Shown: positions 13,324-24,111 of the stretch, piece by piece
Layout: each line of letters starts with the position of its first letter
Numbering within the stretch: the first letter of the stretch is position 1
Assembly: GCA_000277445.1 (NCBI GenBank)
Contig: AJWJ01000048.1
Location: forward strand, 1-64,000
Origin: Polysphondylium violaceum
Taxonomy: Eukaryota; Evosea; Eumycetozoa; Dictyosteliales; Dictyosteliaceae
Direction of reading: 5' to 3'
Length of the DNA: 64,000 bases
Position numbers and translations under genes: made by a program
Notes under the pieces: model-generated
The model's input: only the letters and a program-made list of their open reading frames with translations
What the model was told of the DNA's origin: nothing
The model's database searches: none

Positions 13324-13999
13324 TTATTATTCTTGTTTCATACTATTTATCTCTTATTATTATTATATTATTATTATATTCTATTATTATATATGTAACT
13401 TATTGTGTGTGTGACAACTACTATTATTTCTTTTCTCTGTATCTCTAGTTGATTTTATATATTAATCGATTAATATATAGATATCAGTAGTAGTGTATAC
13501 TGATATGATGATAGTATAAAGAATATCTGATTCAATGGGATGAGAGATAATATTATTTTTTTTTATTTTTTTTTTTATTTTTTTTTTAAAATTTGTTCAT
13601 TTGCAGTTCATAGTGCGATGGTGATGCACAGAGTATCGTAGATGAATTGCAAGCAAATTGACAAATAGTTTTCAATTTTCTTGAAACCACATTCAAGCAC
13701 ATACAGCCTTGGCCAGACTGTGGTTTCAAGAAAATTGAAAAGAATTTGAGTAAATGGATTGATGCATCGTTTTTAAATTCAAAAAGCTTTTGTTTAATCG
13801 CTACAAGAGTGGGTACCACATCTGAAGCGTAAAAGTTGGACCATTGACTTTGAATGGAAAAGGGTTCAGAAGTTTTTAGCAAATATTATCTTATGTATGC
13901 TTATTTATTATAAAGCTGACAAATAAACAAAAGTAATTGCTTTATAAAGTTGATTGATTTAAATTATTTACAAATGATATAGTGTATCATAGCTATGAT
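13324..13999. other. Intergenic between Iml1 and GID8, with a long hairpin
   Basis: The left part, next to the Iml1 start, is T/A-rich and is probably its promoter. The right part contains the 22-bp inverted repeat listed separately. A 98-codon frame across it (13586-13882, -) has no recognised similarity and spans both arms of the hairpin, so I do not call it a gene. Confidence 0.5.
13669..13741. repeat. Perfect 22-bp inverted repeat, 29-nt loop
   Basis: The arm at 13669-13690 (TTTTCAATTTTC then TTGAAACCAC) is exactly complementary to 13720-13741. A further CAAATT/AATTTG pair (13654-13659 and 13743-13748) extends the stem after an asymmetric internal loop. It is not in a recognised coding exon. 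It could be a hairpin RNA precursor or a recent inverted duplication; the sequence alone does not decide. Confidence 0.8.
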
Positions 14000-14904
14000 T
14001 TATTGAAAATTGGTTGGTATATTTACAATTTTAGGATAGGTACATTTGGTATCCAATTGACTTTGTGCCCAATGTAATAGTTTGAGTATGGTTGGGAGTT
14101 TGGGATCTTTGTCTTGAGATTGTGATGCCAATATAGCAGAGTTTAATGAACTGGCTGTCTTTTGTCTTTGTGAGTGTTCTAGTAGTGAAGATAATGGTGA
14201 TTTATTTATATCCTCAAATGCCAACAATGATATCGTTCTTTCTAATTCTTCTAAAAATTTATTCTAAAATTTAAATTTGATTATTAGTATGAGTATTACA
14301 CAACAATATCTATGTATCTATATGTGTATCTGATTACATTTTCTTCACCTTGTGGCGCTAATTCTTCTTGAGCAAATTGTAAAGCTTCATTAATCATTCC
14401 TTTTCTAATCAATTCTATTAGTTTTTGTTGTTGTAAATGAAAGAATAGTTGAGGGTTTGTATCTAAAATCTAAATTAAACAGTAGTTAGATTCATTCATT
14501 CTCTAGAATATGTCAAACTAAATATCTATATCTATCTAAATACCTCTGGATTTAAATCGTTTACAATCTCTATTCCTTTTTCTACATCACCACTTTGAAT
14601 AGCTGATCGAATTGCCATTCTATCAGCTATCGAGTTTAAATCAACCATAGCTAAATATGATAGTTTGTTAGATATCTAAAAACACTCTTTGTCTCCTACA
14701 TGAATCATATATCTCACTGTATACTCATTTATGTAATGTCATAGGATACATACAAACAGTGCCAGATTCTTCTTGAAATTTCTCTGCTGCTTGTTGGTAG
14801 CCCTCAATAACCAAATAATTCATAACCAATTTGTTTAATTCACTCTTTGAGATATCTACTGTTGCCAACTTTTTCTCCCATTCTTCTTTAGATATTGATT
14901 TCAT
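14000..14904 (-). CDS. gid8: GID8/TWA1, CTLH ubiquitin-ligase subunit
   Basis: Four exons (14904-14754, 14650-14544, 14469-14338, 14263-14000) give 217 residues, close to human TWA1 (228). The product is a scaffold subunit of the GID/CTLH E3 ligase, which in yeast degrades gluconeogenic enzymes. A LisH motif lies near residues 25-57 ([21 protein letters not shown]). The CTLH domain follows ([21 protein letters not shown]). The most typical stretch is [20 protein letters not shown], continuing into [16 protein letters not shown]. The CRA part has [12 protein letters not shown] and [12 protein letters not shown]. Exon 1 ends in phase 1 at a GTATGT donor, and the other junctions are phase 0. The 3' end faces the Iml1 promoter region. 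Confidence 0.93.
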
Positions 14905-15315
14905 TATATATATTATTGTTATCGATATTTGTTTAAATAAATTAAAAATGTCTTTTTTTTTTTTTGTTTTTTTTATTTTATTTCATCACGAGTTCATTTT
15001 TTCATTATGATAAATGGTAACATTGCATTAGGTCGTCCCATTTGGGTTAGTTATTGGGGGTGATCAATGTGTTTTGGTTTATTGAATATCTCATCAATGA
15101 CTTGAGAGAGTAGAGTGAAACAGAAAGATGTCAAATTTCTTTTTACATTACTTTGCATATAAAGAGATAGATAATCAGTACCATATTATATTCCACTTCT
15201 TTATTTTATTTAAAACTCTATTTATCATGAAAAGTATCATCAAAATGTGTTTTTATAAAATAAATAAAATCGATTGGATTGTTTATTATGATGAAGTAAA
15301 TAATGGTATTTAATT
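14905..15315. other. Intergenic upstream of GID8
   Basis: AT-rich with T runs just upstream of the GID8 start, consistent with a dictyostelid promoter. A modestly GC-richer patch lies at 15020-15070. Nothing else is supported. Confidence 0.5.
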
Positions 15316-15546
15316 TTACATTGAATACATTGGTTGAGTAAAGAATGATGATTTCTTTCCACTTGTCATATTATTGCTTTCTGTGAAGATAATAGATGAT
15401 GAGCCATTAGTCATTGATTTAGTGGTGTTTTTTAATGATTTGTTTAAAGAGAATGCAATGGTTTCTAATAAAAAAAAAAAATTAATATTAATATTTTGTA
15501 AAAGGATTTTATCTCATATTTTTAATTATTACATACGGAAAATCAT
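15316..15546 (-). CDS. Tiny spliced gene, 52 residues, 10-nt first coding exon
   Basis: I do not recognise the family. Exon 1 is 15546-15537 (ATG ATT TTC C) and ends at donor GTATGT. The intron is 72 nt and ends in a T-rich tract plus TTATTAG. Exon 2 (15464-15316) completes the codon and runs to TAA. The product begins MIFQTIAFSLNKSLKNTTKS and ends FFTQPMYSM; it is rich in Ser, Asn, Lys and Thr, with no signal peptide or membrane segment. A gene at 31581-31835 has the same design: MIF, phase-1 intron after 10 nt, and a similar Ser/Asn-rich body. The start and tiny first exon loosely recall the short Ser-rich HssA-type proteins of D. discoideum, but the Gly-rich tail of that family is missing, so this link is only a guess. 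Confidence 0.6.
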
Positions 15547-16119
15547 TTTATGTTTAGTTTTTATAAATAAGATAAATAAATAATATAATAAATAATATTG
15601 TTTTGATTGACTGTGTTGTTGTTTTGAATGAATGATTAAATAAAATGATTATTTCCTTATTTATATGTTTTATAAATTGTTTGGATTAAATTTAGAGATA
15701 TTTAGTTTTCGTTTCGGGATTTATTGTGTTGATGTCAACTCTGACTGATGATATTTGATTGAGTGTGAATCAGTTGAGTGTGTATGTGTGTTGTTGACAA
15801 CAAAAAACTAAATCAACTTTCAAAAAAATGTAGTCCAAGTGTGGGGGTTAAATTAATTTCTTTTAAGAGATATAGATATATTTGATTTTCTAATTAATAA
15901 TCTATTAAATAATGACAATATGTATTATATTAATGAATACTCTATACATCTATGATGACATATTAGAAAGTTAGTATTAATTAATTTCATGCAATTAAAT
16001 AAAACCATCACTCTATTTGATTGGTGATGTGAGGCCTGATCTATTTAATTAATTCGAATAAATGATTTTTTAATAAATAGTGGCAGAGTTTTAATAATAT
16101 ATAATAGATATAGGATTTA
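15547..16119. other. Intergenic, no gene seen
   Basis: Very AT-rich between the tiny gene and the 3' end of the glucosylceramidase gene. It must hold the promoter of the tiny gene. No exon-like stretch was found. Confidence 0.5.
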
Positions 16120-19100
16120 TTAATTTAATAAAGATTCTCTAGAATTTTGTGGTTGAGTTTTTGAATATTCTGTATAATAATCAAAATCTTTTCTTTTTTC
16201 TATAGCCCATTGTATTGACCAAATTGATAGAGGTCTCATATAGGCTGCTGCTCTATATTGACCATTTAAATCCCAAGCTTCTGGTGTCTAAAATAATATG
16301 ATAAACAATTGTTAATAATAGCGATAATATGATAAAAATAAAACTATACATACTTGATATTGAAAACCCCATTTTTGATAAGAGGAATTAACTATACCTT
16401 CGACCAAATCCCATGCTTCTTTATCCATTCTATGTAAAAGCATTGTGGCCGCCAAAGAAAAACTAGTACCAATCCAAACTTCAGCAGATTGTAAGCAAGT
16501 GGTATCAACCATACCTTCAGGTCTCATACCATTGACTGCACCACAAATTTCTTTTCCATAGGATTTGACGTTGTATTCATTGATAATGCTAAGAGAGGAG
16601 AGGGCTTGATCAAATGTGATGTAGGATTCCAAGCCACAGGATATCAAGTACCAATGGCCAGCCAACATGTCAGACATGATACTGTTGGCGTGGACACTCT
16701 TGCTAGAATCATAGTTGAAATAGTGACCATTCCATAGTTTTTTATTGTAGCTCTTGCTGCCATTTTCAAATATTCTGTCATAGACCTCTTGATCCTCTTT
16801 GAAACCCAACACCTTGGCCATTTCCGAGGCTGCCTTGAGACTTGCCAACCAAAGACCACCACTGTATGCACTGCAACCTATTGCAGACCAAGTGTCATAG
16901 GTTTGGTCGGGGAAGCCCTCATTGTCAATGACGCCATCCTTGTCTTTATCAAACTCTTCAAAAGATCTACGAATGACCTCCTCAACAACACCATACACTT
17001 GCAAGAGGAAGTTTCTGTCTTGCACGACCAAGTAGTCACGATACACTTGCAAAATAAACTTGCAGGGTAAATCCTTCCATCTCGAGACGTCTTGAATATT
17101 GTAAGCATTGACTCTTTTCCATGGATCCTCGCCAGGATTGCCGAGATCGTGTGGCACAGCGCACTTGGCCTTTCGAGGGATTTGTGAGCCCGAATGAATG
17201 CACTCCCAATTGAGATTATAGTCTATGAGGGTCGAGTCAGAGATATCGTATTGCAAACTGACCTCCAACAATGGCCACAAACTAATCAATGCAAAACTAG
17301 AGTAGAAGTGAACGTCATAGGTGTTGTACATGAGATACTCTAAACTCTCGAGATAGGCAAAACGACCGACACTGTTGGGATCGCTTGTATCCTCGGGCTT
17401 TAATAAATGCTTGATTGGGTATCGAGAGGGTGCAATCTCTGGCACACTTCCATTGGTCCACACTGAGCCACCGTCGACAAAGTAGTACAATTCGTTAAAC
17501 AATGCCATTTTGTAGAATTTGGGCAGAGTTGGATCATGGAGGATAGGATTTTGCCAACGAGAGATATCAGTGTCCCAGCTTTTATAGTTTTGGATTGAAT
17601 CAAAGGCAATCTTTTGACTGTTGTTTCCGGCGTTTCCATAGAACTTGGTGTATCTACGATAATATCCAGATCCCATTTGAAAACGACAAATGGGTGAATC
17701 CCAAGCAATGGAAAAGACAATGGTTTTGGATCCACCAGCAGGCACAGTAACCTTGACGGCAATGGCTGAACCAATGGGTCTCTTGGGTGCCGATGGTCTC
17801 GAGTCGTCTGTGTTTTCCAATTCACCAGTCTTGTTGAATGTGTACCACAGATTGGCTGCATCCAGTCTACTTGTGGTTTCAAATCTAGTGTTGTAGGTGA
17901 TTTTTAAACCTGGGTCCTCTCTAACTGCAATCGATAGCTCAAATGGGTCATTGTAAACTTGTTTATCCACCTTTTGTGTCTTTTTGTGTATCAATGTGAT
18001 ACCCTTGATGCTTGAACCGCCCTCCTTGTAACTAAAAGTCTTGTTGTAATGACCACCGGCCTGATCCGATTCGGTGCCAATACTATTTTGCCATGTCAAC
18101 ATGAGACTGATATCTACGTCTGATGATGCATTGTGGTTTTCAATCTTCCATTCATACACACCAGTGGGATAGGATGTCTCTTTGTAGTTGTGGGGAATAA
18201 CGGGAGAGACTTGTTTGCATATCAATCTGATGTCTGGATGGGGCTCTTCATACACTGTCCAAGCTCGAGGAAACAAGCCAAAGTAGCACGAGTTGTCGCC
18301 CTTGAGACTCCAATTCCAAACGTCTAAATTTAAATTGGTCTTTGGCTTTCCAGGATACAACACAACGGCCTTCTTGGAGGGTGTGATAGAGCCGACGTTG
18401 TTGTATTGTGCGTCGTGGAAATTGATAAACACTGAAAACTTGTCAGTGTCTACAACCTGGTTGCTCACAATGCCAGACTCTAAATTCCATCTAACAAAAT
18501 CACCCTTCCATCCACGATTGATACTTCCACTACCAATGCCACCAATGGGCACACCCATAATAGGTCCTGGTTTGGGGAGATTGAATGGGTCCATGATTGG
18601 TAATCTGCCCGCTGTCAATTCCTTTTTAACATATTTCCACATACGATATCCAAGCCCCATCAACTTTAATCCTTGCCAAATACTAACATTAAATTGTTTG
18701 TGATCTGCAAAGTTTTGATCCAATCTTCTCGACCATGCATAGTGTGGAATGTCTTCACCTAATCTTAACCATTTTTCAAATTCATTTGAATGATCATCTG
18801 CTGTAACATGATCTTCACCTAAATCATTCCAAAATCTATCTGTACTAAAGTTTAATTTATCCGCTGTTGTATTTATTGCTTTCTTTAATGTATTTAAATT
18901 GAATATTGATGTTGTTGTTGTTGTGGAGCTTGTTGTTGGTGAGTTTATATTATTTTGAGATGGTGGTGATTGAACTGCATTACTACTATTGTTATGACTA
19001 GTCATAGGAAGAATAAATGAATCTTGTTTCTCTTCAACCTCTTCAATACTTGGTGAAAGTAATGTATTTGAGGTTGTTGTTGTTGTTTGTGTTGATGATG

Positions 19101-19797
19101 AAGAAAAGAAATTAAAACTCAACATATTATTTGAACTATTATTATTATTTGCTATTGTTGAGGTTGTTGTTGTGGTTGTTGTTGGTATAGTTGGACTAAG
19201 AACAGTACTACTGTTGCTATTACTATTAATATTACTATTACTATTATTATTTATACTATTATTACTATGACTAATATTAATATTGTTATTTAAAATATTA
19301 TTATTACTAGAGGTAATATCTATTGCAGAAAAAGTTTGATCATCAGTATCATCCAAAAAAGGACTAGAGGTAGAACTAGTTGATGTTGAAATATTATTAT
19401 GACTACCAGTTAAAGGAGGTGGAGGAATAGTTTTTTCACCATAATCATCGAAATTAAATGTTAAATTGATGTCTTCGGTACTAGCATTTCTAGGATTAAA
19501 ACGATTACTTAATGGTGAAAAATGTTTACTATCACCTTTATTTGTTTGTCCAAAAAATATATCGTCATAAGAATCATTATTGCTGTTGTATGTGGTTGTA
19601 GCGGTGGTGTTGGTAGTTGTGTTTTTGTTATCATAATAGTTGCTATTATTACTATTATTATTATTATTATTACTAAATGGAGTACCAAACATATTGTTAG
19701 ATTGTAGAGATTGTCTTGGTGAAACAGCGTCAATTAATATCTCCTCATACTCTTCTATATCTTTATCCTGCCCATTTAAATTGAATAGATCTTCCAT
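16120..19797 (-). CDS. Non-lysosomal glucosylceramidase, GBA2 type (GH116)
   Basis: Exons 19797-16354 and 16287-16120 join in phase 0 (donor GTATGT) to give 1203 residues. The family cleaves glucosylceramide to glucose and ceramide at the cytosolic side of membranes. The GH116 N-terminal domain starts near residue 335 ([31 protein letters not shown]). The catalytic domain follows with the expected nucleophile Glu near 769 ([12 protein letters not shown]) and the acid/base Asp near 968 (FPDQTYDTW). The second exon supplies the end, [22 protein letters not shown], which fits the family exactly across the junction. The first 330 residues are a Ser/Asn/Thr-rich extension not present in human GBA2 (927 residues). 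No signal peptide is seen, as expected for this non-lysosomal family. Neighbours give no functional clue. Confidence 0.95.
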
Positions 19798-20378
19798 TTT
19801 ATCTATAGTAATAATAATAAAAGATTACTACTACTATACTATTTGAGTTATATGTTGTATTTATTATGGAAATCTGCTGAAAAAACTAATATAAAATTTT
19901 TATTTTTTTTTAAATTAATTTTTTTTTTTCAAGATGAGATGCGAGGTCACAAAATGAGAGGATATTTTTTCAAATAATATAACTATAATATTTGAACAAA
20001 GAAAAAAGTCATTAATTATTATATTTTGCAAATGTTTGAATTTGAATGCACGTTACTTAAAACTAGATGAAATTTCATTTCTATTGATCAAAGATCCAAA
20101 ATCGAAAAAGGTGTATATTCCTCACACAAAAATAGTAAAGTAGTTTGTGAAAGTGTGTTTGGGGTGTGGGATGGAATTTCTAAAAACGATTAAAGTGCAT
20201 ACTTTTCATCCAAAATAGTTTTTGTCTCGATCGGTTAAAGTAATTTTAAAAATAGAAAACTATAAATACTAAACTGTAAAAGCAAAATCATTATTATCTC
20301 AATCCTTCAAGCATTTATTCCTAAATCTGTCATTAGATAAAAAATAATAAAAAGAAATAAAGGTGAATTCATTTGCTT
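19798..20378. other. Intergenic, no gene seen
   Basis: AT-rich DNA between the 5' end of the glucosylceramidase gene and the 3' end of a FNIP gene. It contains A/T runs near 19890-19930, probably part of the glucosylceramidase promoter. Confidence 0.5.
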
Positions 20379-21629
20379 TTAACTCGTTACATTTGAAGTA
20401 CCTTTGAAATTTCGAAGAGAGAGCTTAAGCAATGAGGTAGGCAGAGGAGGGATCGTTGGTTGTTTGAATCCGTCCATTGTTAACACTTTTAACATATTGG
20501 GTAAAACATCGCTACTCAAGGGTTGATTAAAAGATAAGAGATATAACTCAGTGATTGAATTGGGCAAGACACCGGGAAAGAGCAGTTGGTTGAAGCCGTA
20601 CATGCCAAGAGTGGTCAAATGGGGTGGCAATACACCGATAAAGAGTGGTTGATTAAATTCGTACATGCCAAGAGTGGTCAATTGTGGCGGTAAAACATCA
20701 ACGTCCAATGGTTGATCATAAGAAAGATTCAACTCTTGTAGTGTTAGAGGCAGGACACCCTTCTCCAACATGACTGGATAGCTGTATAGAAAAAGGGACT
20801 TGAGGTGCTCGAAATGAGAGAATGGCGTACCGTAAAAACAAGTTAAAGACTCTAGCATTGTTGGAAGAACACAGTTTTGTATATTGCCTCCTCCCTTAAC
20901 TCTGATTTTAGATACATGTGAAGGTATACATGTATTTTCTGTGAATGCCACTCTTGAATCAATAACGATGTTGTTGATCCATTTATTCTCTTCTAACCAT
21001 TGTACAGACTCTATCGTATCTACATCAAGTATACAGTTCTGAAACACCTTGTTTGGGGATACGACCAACCTTTGTAAATTATCATACTTTGATCCATAAC
21101 TCAAATCAGTGAGTGAATCTGGTATCGTATAATTACCTGAATCCAAATAAACATCAGGAAGTACCAGTGTCTTTAAATTAGAAGATATATTAGACAACAC
21201 ATGATTGACAATCATAGATATGGCTCGAGATTCTCTTCTACCATATATATTGATCCATAAATAAGTCAGAGAATTGGGTAACTGACCAGCACCTGTTTGA
21301 CCTTCTTTTATGCTCATTGTGAGCTTGGTTACACCATCATGTATTTGATTGAAATCAAACTCCATCTCTGGCAATAAATCCTCATCTCTTTGTAAATTGA
21401 GTTCATTGATTATATATTTATGCTGATTATTTAAATAATCTTGAAAATATATATCGGAACGAATAGATATGTTGTAATCTACTTTATCTTGTTTGGTAAA
21501 TGATAGGTATTGATGATTGTCTAATAAGTATTGATTAGTAACATGGATGACCGAATCCCTACATTTGATATTTCTTATTAGCCTCCTAATATAGCTATTC
21601 CTCCATATCAAATAAAATAGATCGTCCAT
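20379..21629 (-). CDS. FNIP-repeat protein 1
   Basis: One uninterrupted exon of 416 residues. The start MDDLFYLIWRNSYIRRLIR is the typical opening of dictyostelid FNIP-repeat proteins, a large family related to leucine-rich repeats and often carrying an F-box-like N-terminus. The C-terminal half has repeats of the form FNQPL..GVLPPHLTTLGMYG at roughly 22-residue spacing (about residues 285-405). Function is unknown; a protein-binding surface is likely from the repeat fold. It is about 95 residues shorter at the C-terminus than the related gene at 28873-30408, and reads as a shorter, still open copy. Confidence 0.85.
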   Translation of the reverse strand: MDDLFYLIWRNSYIRRLIRNIKCRDSVIHVTNQYLLDNHQYLSFTKQDKVDYNISIRSDIYFQDYLNNQHKYIINELNLQRDEDLLPEMEFDFNQIHDGVTKLTMSIKEGQTGAGQLPNSLTYLWINIYGRRESRAISMIVNHVLSNISSNLKTLVLPDVYLDSGNYTIPDSLTDLSYGSKYDNLQRLVVSPNKVFQNCILDVDTIESVQWLEENKWINNIVIDSRVAFTENTCIPSHVSKIRVKGGGNIQNCVLPTMLESLTCFYGTPFSHFEHLKSLFLYSYPVMLEKGVLPLTLQELNLSYDQPLDVDVLPPQLTTLGMYEFNQPLFIGVLPPHLTTLGMYGFNQLLFPGVLPNSITELYLLSFNQPLSSDVLPNMLKVLTMDGFKQPTIPPLPTSLLKLSLRNFKGTSNVTS

Positions 21630-22330
21630 TCTCCTACATCCTTCACAATGGGCGTAGACTGATATTTTTAAAAACTAAGGAGTGGAGAGTTTTTATTAAA
21701 ATTAAAAAAAAAAGATTTTTTCTAAAAGGTATTGGTTCCTCTGTTCCCCATTTTACTCCCTTATTATGCGAGGGATGTTGGAGGAAGAGAAGTATTATGC
21801 AAAACACGCTCGCACTGTACCTACACAAATCATTTATGTTTTGTGTTAGGGATTCATATTATATGGAACAGGTATTGTAAAAACCCTTTCCTTTCTAGAT
21901 AGATAGAAATCAAGAATATACTACAACTATGTAATGTATATCCTTATAAAGTATTTTTATCGAGCAGAAGATTCTGATGATATTTGAAACGCCAAATTCA
22001 ACTCTATCACTATGTGGATACATAAGAGTAATTGTCATAGTTATGAAAGAGTGGGGGGTTTGTTGTTATAAAATAGAGTAGTTTTAAAAATAAAAAATGT
22101 GGTTAAAAAAAAAATTAAATCTATTCGCCCATTTCCTAAACGATATATATAAATATAAATCTTTTAATACCTTTAGTATGAAATTATTAGTAGTAAGATT
22201 TTTTAAATACACTTTTAATAAATGGATATGTTAAAAGGGTTTTTCTCTATTTATAAATAGGATCAACAAGTTTTTAAAAAAAAAACAATAATTTCAAAGT
22301 ATTATTTTAATCATTTAATCATTATTATAA
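21630..22330. other. Divergent promoter region
   Basis: The region lies between two divergent starts (FNIP gene and decarboxylase). It is AT-rich, with TATATATAAATATAAATC near 22143-22160 and TTTATAAATAGG near 22250-22262, which could serve as TATA elements for the plus-strand gene. No gene seen. Confidence 0.45.
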
Positions 22331-23694
22331 ATGAATCCATTAATATCAGAATCTGTGGAATGTCTTGACTGGAAAAAAAAAGCCATTCAAAAGAGTATTG
22401 ATAGTGGAGCTTTTCAAAATGAACCTTACCTAATGCTCTATAACCTTGATGAATTTAGAGCTTTGGCCAAAGAAGCAAATGATAATTTCAAAGGTTTACA
22501 AACCGTCGCTGTAAAATGTAATCCTGTATTGGTAAATATTAAATCTATAATAAAATACAACACATCTATTTAAATAAAATACTAATCAATATGAAACAGA
22601 ATTTATTAAAAGAAGCAATTAATAATGGATTAGGTGCTGAAGTGGCATCATTTGGTGAATTACAAATGGCTGAGAGAGCTGGTTTTGATAAGAGTAAAAT
22701 TATTTTTGACTCTCCAATTAAGACCATCAAAGAATTAGAGTATGCTTTAAATCTTGGATGTATAATTAATGTTGATAATTTCCAAGAACTTGAAATAATT
22801 GAAAAAATCATTAATGCTTTTACCATTGAAAAGCAAGAATCTCTTTCATTGGGTTTAAGAATTAATCCTCAAGTTGGAGTCGGTAAATTTGAAGATCTCT
22901 CAACTGGTGTCCCAACAAGTAAATTTGGCATTGCTATGGAATATAAAGATGGAATTGTTGAAGCATATAAAAGAAATAGATGGTTAAAAGCTGTTCATCT
23001 TCATGTTGGTTCTCAAGGATATGAAATGGAAGAGACCATAAGTGCCATTGAAAAAGTAATGTCATTGGTAGAGGAGATTAACCAACAACTTGATGGCCAA
23101 ATCAAGATCTTTAATATTGGAGGAGGACTTCCAATCAATTACAATTCTGAAACTATAAATCCAACGTTTACACAATATGGCAACCAATTAAAAGAAAAAT
23201 TACCACAACTCTTTGATGGAAGTTTTCTTTTAATTACAGAGTTTGGAAGAGCTTATTGGGCAAAATGTGGGGTCATTGTTAGTAAAGTAGAATATACAAA
23301 AACATCTGGTCATAGAAATATTGCCATTGTTCATGTTGGTGGAAATATTTGTATACCAACCATTTATCAATATCCAGTTTGGAAATTAAGAGTCAGTATA
23401 TTTGATGGAAAAGGAGAGTTTAAGTCTGGTTTAAATGATGATTTATATCAAACTGATCTTGCAGGACCTTTGTGCTTTGCCTCTGATTTAATTGCTAAAC
23501 AAAGAATTTTACCATTGGTTAAACAATCTGATTATGTTATGGTTCATGATTGTGGAGCTTATTTGTATTCATCTTATTCTCATTATAATCTTAGATTAGC
23601 CCCTCCAATTTATAATTATAATTCAAATCTTGATCAATTGGAAATTATTAAAAAAGGTGAAACAATGGAACAAAAAATTGAGTTTTTCTCTTAA
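22331..23694 (+). CDS. Group IV PLP-dependent decarboxylase-like protein
   Basis: Exons 22331-22531 and 22600-23694 (intron 68 nt, phase 0) give 431 residues. The protein belongs to the ornithine/diaminopimelate/arginine decarboxylase fold family (alanine-racemase-like barrel with a beta domain). Visible motifs are VAVKCNP with the PLP lysine near residue 61, then GLGAEVASFGEL, LHVGSQGY, NIGGGLP, TEFGRAYW, GPLCFASD and HDCGAYLYS. These are the expected barrel, phosphate-loop and active-site elements. The GPLCFASD segment contains the Cys and Asp expected near the substrate carboxylate site. I cannot tell from the sequence whether the substrate is ornithine, diaminopimelate or another amino acid. 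Confidence 0.85.
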
Positions 23695-24111
23695 AAGATT
23701 TTTCAATTTACTATCTTAAAATAAATAAACATATTGTTTAAATTTATTCAGTTTCCAGAAGAACTAAATTAGTATTTTTAATCATTTAGATTGTTGCACA
23801 TATTTTACAAATGATGGGAATACATTTTGATTTCTAAAATTTAATCTGGAATGGCACCAGTTTATTATTGATAAGAGGGAGAAAATGATTTGGGAAGAAG
23901 AAGTGATTTTCTATTGATTTCAAAACAGAATTTTTCAAGAAAAGTGTTGTACAAACATGCACCAGAGGTGGCATCGGTGATCCAGATATTTTAATTTATT
24001 TAATTTTTTAATTTTAATTTTAATTTTAAAATATTTTTTCTAAAAATATCCGCCATTCGCCTCACACATACAATGGCTTTTCTCACAACATAGATTATTA
24101 GAATATAAGTC
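23695..24111. other. Intergenic with a FNIP-gene relic
   Basis: AT-rich spacer between two plus-strand genes. A stretch of about 130 bases resembles the FNIP gene at 28873-30408 and is listed separately. The last 100 bases have repeated AATTTT units. Confidence 0.6.
23870..24000 (-). pseudogene. Decayed fragment of a FNIP-repeat gene
   Basis: On the plus strand GTGTTGTACAAACATG is followed by CACCAGAGGTGGCATCGG, a stop-strand match to the FNIP gene region near 29087-29115 (GTGTTGTACAAACATG, then TACCATCAGTGGCATCAG). GAAAATGATTTGGGA also matches near 29021-29035. Spacing is similar, with small insertions and deletions. No open frame of useful length remains, so this is a leftover of a third family member corresponding to the C-terminal third of the protein. 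Confidence 0.7.
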
